This document shows, piece after piece, positions 1 to 5,571 of a stretch of DNA of 5,571 bases. This stretch comes from an uncultured Bacilli bacterium (lineage in GTDB: Bacteria; Bacillota_I; Bacilli_A; RF39; UBA660), in the NCBI GenBank assembly GCA_947628635.1, contig CANRAX010000073.1:1-5571 (forward strand), given 5' to 3'. A program made the translations under genes and the position numbers. Each line of letters begins with the position of its first letter. The first letter of the stretch is position 1. The notes beneath the pieces were generated by a model, which was given only the letters and a program-made list of their open reading frames with translations, was not told where the DNA came from and searched no databases.

Positions 1-684
1 TTAGAACTAGAACATTTTGAAGAAAATATAGATACGGATATTGCTCATATAAAAGAAGAATTAACAGAAGATTACGTTGAGGATTTTAGAAAAGAAAAAA
101 CAAAAAGTTCTAAAATAATTAAAATTCTTAATATTGTTTTTGTCGTTTTAATTATTTTAATGATTATGATTACTGTTGATATTGTTTCTGTTGCTAAATA
201 TGATAAAGGACCTTATTTTGCCTTTAAAACAAAGACATATAAAGACGGTGGAACCAAAGTTTATTATGGATTAGGTTATAAAGTAATTAAATATAATCAA
301 GTTCAAGGACGTAGAGACAAAGCTATTGGTTTTTGGACAATGCCATATAATACAGAACCTCTAAATACTTCAGCTTTAGATTTGGCAATTGAATTTACAG
401 AAACACCTTCTAAATCATTTACAAGATATTATAAAAAGTTTATCAGAATTTCTTCATCACTAACTTCTATTGATAATTCTAAAAAAACTCTTTCTATTGG
501 TTATACTGATGAAGGTGGGAAATATACTTTAAATATTGTTTGCACAATGGCTGATAAAAAAATACCTAGTTCTTTAGAAACAGGCAAAGCTATAACCATT
601 ATTGGTACAGTAAAAAACTTTGAATTAAAGACTAAAACTAAGCCAAATACTTTATATATCAATGATTGCTTTGCTGAACAATAA
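1..684 (+). CDS. Membrane-anchored protein of unknown function, 5'-truncated, possible C-terminal OB-fold
   Basis: The frame is open from base 1 to the TAA at 682-684, giving 227 visible codons. The ATG at 160 lies inside the transmembrane segment and has no Shine-Dalgarno site, so the true start is upstream of the window. Visible residues 1-38 are charged and mostly acidic, ending in a basic KEKTKSSK stretch. About residues 39-65 form one strongly hydrophobic membrane helix (IIKILNIVFVVLIILM onward). The basic residues just before the helix suggest the N-terminus is cytoplasmic and the roughly 160-residue C-terminal part is outside. That part begins with a GPYFAFKTKTYKDGGTKVYY segment and GLGYKVIKYN, a pattern I associate from memory with uncharacterised proteins of gut Bacillota. 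The last 65 residues (KYTLNIVCTM, then LETGKAITIIGTVKNFEL, ending NTLYINDCF) resemble the strand pattern of small OB-fold domains such as tRNA_anti-like; this is an inference. No catalytic motif was recognised. A terminator follows the gene. Confidence 0.85.
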   Translation, partial: LELEHFEENIDTDIAHIKEELTEDYVEDFRKEKTKSSKIIKILNIVFVVLIILMIMITVDIVSVAKYDKGPYFAFKTKTYKDGGTKVYYGLGYKVIKYNQVQGRRDKAIGFWTMPYNTEPLNTSALDLAIEFTETPSKSFTRYYKKFIRISSSLTSIDNSKKTLSIGYTDEGGKYTLNIVCTMADKKIPSSLETGKAITIIGTVKNFELKTKTKPNTLYINDCFAEQ

Positions 685-722
685 AATAATAACTTGTTTA
701 TAAAAAAAGTATTTTGAAAAGA

Positions 723-774
723 AAAGGCAAGAGTCAAGCTAAATTCGTTTTAGATGTCTTGCTTTTAATTTTTT
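723..774 (+). terminator. Intrinsic terminator after the first gene
   Basis: Bases 723-732 pair with 757-766 (10 bp including one G-U pair, with a GCAAGA/TCTTGC core). An internal loop separates this from a second stem, 739-743 with 749-753 (CTAAA/TTTAG), closed by a TTCGT loop. T6 follows at 769-774. The position, 38 nt after the TAA of the first gene, fits a rho-independent terminator and suggests the glycosidase gene has its own promoter. Confidence 0.75.
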
Positions 775-908
775 CTAAATGAAATTTTTGATACATTTTA
801 TAAACTTATAAAGATTAAAAAAGCTATACTAAATAAAGATTTAAGAAAAATTTTCATTATAAAAATCTAGGCATTTTAAAGTATTAGTGATATACTTAGT
901 AAGAGTAA

Positions 909-914
909 TATAAT
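909..914 (+). promoter_or_regulatory. Candidate -10 box (TATAAT) upstream of the glycosidase
   Basis: A perfect TATAAT lies between the upstream terminator and the glycosidase ribosome binding site. No convincing -35 is present: the best 3-of-6 matches to TTGACA lie around 884-890, and there is no TG extension before the box. Transcription would start near 920-922, leaving almost no leader ahead of the Shine-Dalgarno site. In sequence this AT-rich the match may be chance. Confidence 0.3.
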
Positions 915-919
915 AGGTT

Positions 920-925
920 AGAGGT
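920..925 (+). promoter_or_regulatory. Ribosome binding site that sets the glycosidase start at ATG 932
   Basis: AGAGGT sits 6 nt before ATG 932, an ideal spacing. The in-frame Met at 1081 has no Shine-Dalgarno match upstream and lies after the membrane anchor. This site therefore argues that translation begins at 932, even though that frame closes after 11 codons. Confidence 0.7.
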
Positions 926-931
926 AATCAG

Positions 932-1998
932 ATGAAAAAAAACAAAAAAGTGCCGAGAAAAAAATAGTTTTAAAAATTAAAAAAATTACTATATTAATTT
1001 TTCTATTAGATTTAGCTGTTGTATTTGGATTAGTAGTTATTAATACGAAAGACTTTAAATCATTTTGGATTCCAACAGCTATGACTACGATGTCCCATAA
1101 ATATTTAGCATATACTTTATATGGAAAAGATACAGTAAACAAAGTAATGAATGAAAATTATATAGAAAAATCTATTGAAGAAATTAATTTAAATGAGATA
1201 GTTATTGGTGATACTTCTGAGAAAAAACATTATTCTTCTAAATATGAACAAGAATTATATACTAGAGATGAAGGAAACGATTTGTATAAAATTATTCGCT
1301 TGGAAGAGAAAAAGTTTAAAGGATACTTAACAGTTATTTATGATCCAAGCGACGTTACACTAGCTGTTTCTACAAAATTGGGAAAAATGGGTCAAAGTGT
1401 AAATACTTTAGTAAAAAATAACAATGGTTTTGTTGGAATAAATGGTGGCGGTTTTGAAGATTTGGATGGTTGGGGAAATGGTTCAATTCCTTATGGCGCT
1501 ATTATTAAAGATGGGCAACTTATTTGGAATCATCCTGGAGGAAGCGGCGAATTAATTGGTTTTACAAAAGATCATAAAATGTATTTAACTTCCAAATCTC
1601 CCGAAGAAGCTATTAAAGATGGTATGGTTGATGCTGTTGAATTTGGACCTAATTTAATTGTTAATGGAAAAATTGCTAAAATACATGGTGATGGTGGCTG
1701 GGGAACAGCTCCTAGAACAGTAATTGCTCAAAGAAAAGATGGCATTGTTTTATTTTTAATTATAGAAGGTAGATTACCAGGATATAGCATTGGTGCAACT
1801 ATGAATGATGTTATCGAAATCCTTCTGAGATATAAAGCTTACAACGCCGCTAACTTAGATGGTGGAGCTTCTTCTACAATGAGTGTTAATGGTAAACTTT
1901 ATAATAAGCCATCTGCTGGAGGAGAATATGGTGGAAGAACCGTTTCTAACGCATGGATTGTTACTAATAAACAAAATAAACAAGTGCCAGTTTCATAA
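932..1998 (+). CDS. Membrane-anchored phosphodiester glycosidase (NAGPA domain) with a -1 frame break near its start
   Basis: The protein belongs to the family named for the human uncovering enzyme NAGPA (PF09992), which removes GlcNAc from phosphodiester-linked sugars. Bacterial members are thought to act on cell-envelope or exopolysaccharide glycans; the substrate here is unknown. ATG 932 has a good ribosome binding site and encodes MKKNKKVPRKK, then TAG at 965. The -1 frame continues from 964 (IVLKIKK...) to TAA 1996-1998. Joined at the A7 run, the product is 355 aa, normal for the family as I recall it. In that numbering, residues 2-18 are basic, about 19-37 form a signal anchor with Asp27 inside it, and 48-58 (PTAMTTMSHKY) is the juxtamembrane motif I recall in Bacillota homologues. 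The exported domain carries INGGGF (170-175), VEFGPNLIVNG (236-246), APRTVIAQ (260-267), NLDGGASSTM (308-317) and a terminal VSNAWIV (338-344). Starting at Met 1081 would give 305 aa with no anchor or ribosome binding site. All catalytic-domain motifs are intact, so decay is confined to one base, if it is decay at all. Confidence 0.85.
958..967 (+). other. A7 slippery run directly before an in-frame TAG: site of the -1 frame change
   Basis: In the frame of ATG 932 the codons read AGA AAA AAA TAG, so A AAA AAA fits the X XXY YYZ slippery heptamer with the stop immediately after it. A -1 slip on the last AAA makes the next codon ATA at 964 and joins the long glycosidase frame. One extra A in this run, or in the earlier A8 (935-942) or A6 (944-949) runs, would also restore the frame. 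RNA polymerase slippage on A7 would have the same effect. The sequence alone cannot separate these from a sequencing or assembly error. Confidence 0.5.
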
Positions 1999-2047
1999 AA
2001 ATAAAAAAAATATTAACAAAAAATAAATTATTTTAGAGGGTGATCAA

Positions 2048-5000
2048 ATGAAAAAAATAATGGATGGTAATGAAGCAGCCGCATATGTTTCATATAATTT
2101 TACCGAGGTAGCAGGAATTTATCCTATTACTCCCGCTTCTCCTATGGCAGAACTTACGGACAAATGGAGTAGTGAGGGAAAACTTAATTATTTTAAAACT
2201 CCAGTAAAAGTTGTGGAAATGGAAAGTGAAGCAGGAGCTGCTGGTATGGTACATGGCTCTCTCCAAGCAGGTGCCTTAACAACTACATATACCGCAAGCC
2301 AAGGCCTTTTATTGATGATTCCTAATATGTATAAGATTGCTGGAGAAATGCTACCTTGTGTTATTAATGTAGCGGCACGTTCTTTGGCAACTCATGCACT
2401 ATCAATTTTTGGTGATCATCAAGATATTTATGCAACAAGACAAACAGGTTTTGCAATGCTAGCTTCGTCTTCAGTACAACAAGTTATGGATTTAACTGGA
2501 GTATGTCATTTGTCAGCTATTAAAGGAAAAGTACCCTTTTTAAATTTCTTTGATGGTTTTAGAACAAGTCATGAATTACAAAAAGTAGAAGTTATTGATA
2601 CAGAAAAACTTAAAAGCTTGATTGACGAACGTAGTTTAACTGAGTTTCGCGAAAGAGCCATGAATCCTAAAAAACCAACTATTAGAGGAACTGCTCAAAA
2701 TGAAGATATTTATTTTCAAGCAACAGAAGTTCGCAATCAATATTATGATAAAATTCCAGATATTGTTAATGACTATATGGAACAGATAAATAAAATAACA
2801 GGTAATAGTTATCAACCGTTTAATTATTATGGTAGTGAAAATGCTACAAAAGTAATTGTAGCTATGGGCTCTGTTTGTGAGACAATTAAAGAGACAGTTG
2901 ATTATTTAAATGTTAAAGGTGAAAATGTTGGTTTGTTAGAGGTTCATCTTTATCGACCATTTAGCAAAAAATACTTCTTAAAAGTTTTACCAAAAACAGT
3001 CAAAAAAATAGCCGTACTTGATAGAACAAAGGAGCATGGTTCGACTGGTGAGCCTTTATATTTAGATGTTATAGAAACAATTAAAGAAGTTGAAGCACGT
3101 GTCAGTGTCTATGGTGGAAGATATGGACTTTCTAGTAAAAATACAACTCCAGCCATGATTAAAGGCGTTTTTGATTTTTTAGATACGCGAGATGTTCACA
3201 ATAATTTTACCGTTGGAATAAACGATGATGTTACTAATTTATCTATTAAATATGATCCAAAATTTAAAATAATTAATGATGATATTGAGTTTTTAGTATA
3301 TGGCTTCGGTAGTGATGGAATGGTTAGTGCTTCTAAAGATTTAATGAAGATTACTGGTACTTACACAAATGCTTACGTGCAAGGATATTTTCAGTACGAT
3401 TCTAAAAAAAGTGGTGGTGTTACAATATCTAATTTGCGTTTTGGCAAGAATCCTATTAGATCAACTTATTATATCGAAGAAGCGCGTCTAGTAGTTTGTA
3501 CTAAAGATTCCTATTTGAAAAGACTTAGGATGCTTGATAAGATTAAAGAAAAAGGTGTTTTTGTTTTAAATACTAGTAAATCACCAGATGAAGTTTTAGA
3601 AATAATGAGTAATCATGATAAAAGCATTTTACAAAGTAAAAATATTAAAATGTTTTTAATAGATGCAAGCTCCATAGCAGATGAAGCTGGGATTAGTGGT
3701 AAAATAAGTGCTATTATGGAAACTTTAATTTTTAAATTAGGAAAAATTATTGATTTTGATTTTGCTGTGGGCAAGATAAAGGAAAATTTGGCTGTTAAAT
3801 TTGCCAATAAAGGTGGCGATTTAGTTACTAAAAATATTAAGGCAATAGAAAATAGTTTAGAATGCTTAATTCCAGTAAAAGTCCCTTATGTTGATTTTGA
3901 GAAGGATATTGAAAAGAAAAAGACCTTGTTTGAAGTAATTGATTCAATGGAAGGTGATAGTTTACCAGTTAGTAGTTTTTTGAAAATTGCTGATGGCGAA
4001 TTTGAAGCTGGTACATCTAAACTTGATAAGCGAGATAGTAGTGAAATGGCACCTTGTTATAATTCCGAAAATTGTATTTCTTGTAATTTATGCAGTTTAG
4101 TTTGTCCTCATGGAGTGATTAGACCTTTCTTATTAGATGAAAAAGAAATAATTGATGCTCCAGAGTCAGTAAAAAAAGAGCTCTTGCCAGCTAATATTAA
4201 AGATACAGATTATAAATTTACCGTTGGTGTAAGTCTACCGGATTGTACAGGTTGTGGCTTATGTAGTGAAGTTTGTCCAGGAAAAGCTGGGGCAAAAGCT
4301 TTGGTAATGAAAATGAAAGATTCTTTAAAAGAAATGAAAAAGGATGAAGCTGGTAAATATCTTTTTGAAGAAGTAAGTGAAAAGAAAAATGTTATGCCTA
4401 CTAGTACCGTTAAAGGTAGCCAGTTTGTTAAACCAAAATTTGAGTTCCCTGGAGCTTGTGCTGGTTGTGGTGAAACTCCTTACTTAAAATTGTTAACTCA
4501 ACTTTTTGGTGATAAAATGATAGTTGCGAATGCAACAGGATGTTCTTCTATTTATGGTGCTTCTACACCATCAATGCCATATTCTATTCCATGGGCTAAC
4601 TCTTTGTTTGAAGACAATGCAGAATTTGGATTCGGTATGAAAATAGCTGATTTGGCAATAAAGAGACAAATCGTTACTTTGATAAAGGATAATATGAATC
4701 TTGTTAAGAAGAGTGAAGCAGATATTTATCAAGCTTATTGTGATGAAATTACAGATGAAACAGCAAACAATTTACTTAAAGTAGTTGATTCAACAAAAAT
4801 TGATGATTTGATAAAGTTGAAAGATTTTATTGCTCCAAAATCCGTTTGGTTAATTGGTGGCGATGGCTGGGCATATGATATCGGCTATAATGGAATTGAT
4901 CATGTTCTTGCTAACAAAGAAAATGTTAATATTTTAGTTCTAGATACAGAAGTTTATTCTAATACAGGTGGACAATCTTCTAAATCTACTAGAGTAGGAG

Positions 5001-5470
5001 CTGTTGCAAAATTTGCTTCAAGTGGAAAAGAAACAGCAAAAAAAGATTTAGCAAAAATTGCCCTTACCTACCCACATGTTTATGTCGCAACTATTTCTTT
5101 AGGAGCTAATCCAGCTCAAGCAATTAAAGTCTTAAAAGAAGCCGAAAAATACGATGGACCATCTATAATAATAGCTTATGCTCCATGTATTGCTCAAGGA
5201 ATTATTAAAGGAATGAAAAATAGCATTAATGAAGAAAAAGAAGCAACTTTATCTGGTTACTTCCCATTATTCCATTATAATCCTATTACAATGGAGTTTA
5301 AGATGGACAGTAAAGCTGATTTTTCTAAATATGAAGATTTTATCGTTGGTGAAGATAGATATAATTCTTTGAAAAAGTTGTCAAAAAAAGCAGATGAACT
5401 ACTAGATAAGAATAAAGAAAATGCTACTAATAGATATGAATATTATGTATCTTTAGAAAATAAAGAATAG
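2048..5470 (+). CDS. nifJ: Pyruvate:ferredoxin (flavodoxin) oxidoreductase, full length
   Basis: This cytoplasmic enzyme oxidises pyruvate with CoA to acetyl-CoA and CO2 and reduces ferredoxin or flavodoxin, the central step of anaerobic fermentation. At 1140 aa it is near the usual single-chain length, without the long C-terminal extension of the Desulfovibrio africanus enzyme. The start is fixed by AGAGGGTGAT (2035-2044), just before ATG 2048. Domains in order: N-terminal pyrimidine-binding domain (about 1-250; YPITPASPM at 25-33, SEAGAAG at 60-66, Arg111), transketolase C-like domain (about 262-400), gamma domain (about 412-610; GYFQYDSKKSGGVT at 446-459, LRFGKNPIRSTY at 463-474), EKR-type linker (about 627-664; SMEGDSLPVSSF at 633-644), a two-[4Fe-4S] ferredoxin domain (Cys676/679/682/686 and 733/736/739/743), then the TPP domain (about 798-1055; GDGWAYDIG at 938-946, SNTGGQ at 971-976). 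Proximal-cluster cysteines are Cys804, 807, 832 and 1047. Thr28, Glu61, Arg111 and Asn972 match the D. africanus residues Thr31, Glu64, Arg114 and Asn996. Every cofactor residue checked is present. Asn948 stands where I expect Gly. Confidence 0.98.
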   Translation: MKKIMDGNEAAAYVSYNFTEVAGIYPITPASPMAELTDKWSSEGKLNYFKTPVKVVEMESEAGAAGMVHGSLQAGALTTTYTASQGLLLMIPNMYKIAGEMLPCVINVAARSLATHALSIFGDHQDIYATRQTGFAMLASSSVQQVMDLTGVCHLSAIKGKVPFLNFFDGFRTSHELQKVEVIDTEKLKSLIDERSLTEFRERAMNPKKPTIRGTAQNEDIYFQATEVRNQYYDKIPDIVNDYMEQINKITGNSYQPFNYYGSENATKVIVAMGSVCETIKETVDYLNVKGENVGLLEVHLYRPFSKKYFLKVLPKTVKKIAVLDRTKEHGSTGEPLYLDVIETIKEVEARVSVYGGRYGLSSKNTTPAMIKGVFDFLDTRDVHNNFTVGINDDVTNLSIKYDPKFKIINDDIEFLVYGFGSDGMVSASKDLMKITGTYTNAYVQGYFQYDSKKSGGVTISNLRFGKNPIRSTYYIEEARLVVCTKDSYLKRLRMLDKIKEKGVFVLNTSKSPDEVLEIMSNHDKSILQSKNIKMFLIDASSIADEAGISGKISAIMETLIFKLGKIIDFDFAVGKIKENLAVKFANKGGDLVTKNIKAIENSLECLIPVKVPYVDFEKDIEKKKTLFEVIDSMEGDSLPVSSFLKIADGEFEAGTSKLDKRDSSEMAPCYNSENCISCNLCSLVCPHGVIRPFLLDEKEIIDAPESVKKELLPANIKDTDYKFTVGVSLPDCTGCGLCSEVCPGKAGAKALVMKMKDSLKEMKKDEAGKYLFEEVSEKKNVMPTSTVKGSQFVKPKFEFPGACAGCGETPYLKLLTQLFGDKMIVANATGCSSIYGASTPSMPYSIPWANSLFEDNAEFGFGMKIADLAIKRQIVTLIKDNMNLVKKSEADIYQAYCDEITDETANNLLKVVDSTKIDDLIKLKDFIAPKSVWLIGGDGWAYDIGYNGIDHVLANKENVNILVLDTEVYSNTGGQSSKSTRVGAVAKFASSGKETAKKDLAKIALTYPHVYVATISLGANPAQAIKVLKEAEKYDGPSIIIAYAPCIAQGIIKGMKNSINEEKEATLSGYFPLFHYNPITMEFKMDSKADFSKYEDFIVGEDRYNSLKKLSKKADELLDKNKENATNRYEYYVSLENKE

Positions 5471-5494
5471 ATACAAATAGCCTGTTTAACCACG

Positions 5495-5530
5495 AAAAAA
5501 AGATGTCGGCAAACATCTTTTTTTGTTTTT
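5495..5530 (+). terminator. Strong intrinsic terminator after nifJ, probably bidirectional
   Basis: Bases 5495-5506 (A7 then GATGT) pair perfectly with 5513-5524 (ACATC then T7), a 12-bp stem with loop CGGCAA. GTTTTT follows at 5525-5530. It lies 24 nt past the nifJ TAG. The A7 and T7 flanks make it usable from both strands, so a convergent gene downstream of the window is possible. Confidence 0.88.
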
Positions 5531-5537
5531 AATCTAA

Positions 5538-5564
5538 GAGGTTGCACCCCCTGAGGGCAACCTC
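5538..5564. repeat. GC-rich inverted repeat (hairpin) beside the nifJ terminator
   Basis: GAGGTTGC (5538-5545) is perfectly complementary to GCAACCTC (5557-5564), with an 11-nt interior of C5 and TGAGG that can partly pair with itself. It is clearly richer in G+C than its surroundings. On the + strand A5 rather than T follows, and on the - strand only TTAGATT follows, so it is not a standard terminator on either strand. It may be a dispersed palindromic repeat, or part of a structured leader or tail of the next gene. The window ends 7 bases later, so the element may be incomplete. Confidence 0.6.
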
Positions 5565-5571
5565 CAAAAAG

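Noticed and set aside
788..812. TTGATA (788-793) and TATAAA (807-812) as a promoter
   Set aside because: The spacer is only 13 nt, too short for a sigma-A promoter. TATACT at 825-830 has no -35 at a workable distance.
879..897. 6-bp inverted repeat (AAGTAT/ATACTT) upstream of the candidate -10 box, as an operator
   Set aside because: The arms are short and A/T-rich, no known operator was recognised, and such repeats are expected by chance at this base composition.
918..1142. Minus-strand open frame of 74 codons over the glycosidase 5' end
   Set aside because: It is antisense to the membrane-anchor coding region, has no recognisable domain and looks like a compositional shadow. The minus-strand frames at 501-737 and 3613-3807 were rejected for the same reason.
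1081..1998. Met 1081 as the true start of a 305-aa glycosidase
   Set aside because: There is no Shine-Dalgarno site before it, and the in-frame codons upstream encode a clear signal anchor followed by the conserved PTAMTTM motif, so Met 1081 is internal.
2013..2019. TTAACAA as a possible Rex redox-repressor operator upstream of nifJ
   Set aside because: It matches only one half of TTGTTAA-N4-TTAACAA. The left half position (2002-2008) reads TAAAAAA, so no full operator is present.
2020..2034. AAAATAA/TTATTTT palindrome in the spacer before nifJ as a terminator for the glycosidase
   Set aside because: It is an all-AT repeat with at most a 5-bp hairpin at a usable loop size, and no T tract follows: the nifJ ribosome binding site comes next.
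5536..5571. preQ1-I riboswitch suggested by AGAGGTT ... CCTCCAAAAAG
   Set aside because: The GAGG/CCTC stem with an A-rich tail is only a superficial match. The arm pairs through GGTTGC/GCAACC into one long hairpin and lacks the characteristic loop.

Overview
The window is AT-rich DNA with three consecutive genes on the + strand: a 5'-truncated membrane-anchored protein of unknown function, a membrane-anchored phosphodiester glycosidase (NAGPA-type) whose 5' end is out of frame, and a complete pyruvate:ferredoxin/flavodoxin oxidoreductase (nifJ). Strong purine-rich Shine-Dalgarno sites, A/T-biased codons, Trp encoded by TGG with no in-frame TGA, and a single-chain PFOR all point to a strictly anaerobic, low-GC member of the Bacillota. 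An uncultured gut Bacilli/Erysipelotrichia-like lineage using the standard bacterial code is plausible. The lineage is an inference; no taxonomic marker such as rRNA is present.

Layout: 1-684 is the C-terminal 227 codons of a single-pass membrane protein, open to the left edge. 685-931 is intergenic, with an intrinsic terminator (723-774), an AT-rich stretch, a possible -10 box and a good ribosome binding site (920-925). 932-1998 is the glycosidase. Its only well-placed ATG (932) reads 11 codons and hits TAG at 965. The rest of the protein, including the whole signal anchor, is one frame back and has no ATG, GTG or TTG before the internal Met at 1081. The switch point is an A7 run (958-964) set as A AAA AAA directly before the stop. 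1999-2047 is a short spacer with no terminator. 2048-5470 is nifJ. 5471-5571 holds a strong, probably bidirectional terminator (5495-5530) and a separate GC-rich hairpin (5538-5564).

Functionally, nifJ supplies acetyl-CoA and reduced ferredoxin for fermentation, while the two upstream genes encode proteins anchored in the membrane with domains outside the cell. No functional link among the three is evident. The glycosidase and nifJ could share a transcript because only 49 nt without a terminator separate them. The main point of interest is the frame break at the start of the glycosidase: programmed -1 frameshifting or transcriptional slippage, a phase-variable poly-A tract, a real mutation, or a one-base sequence error.
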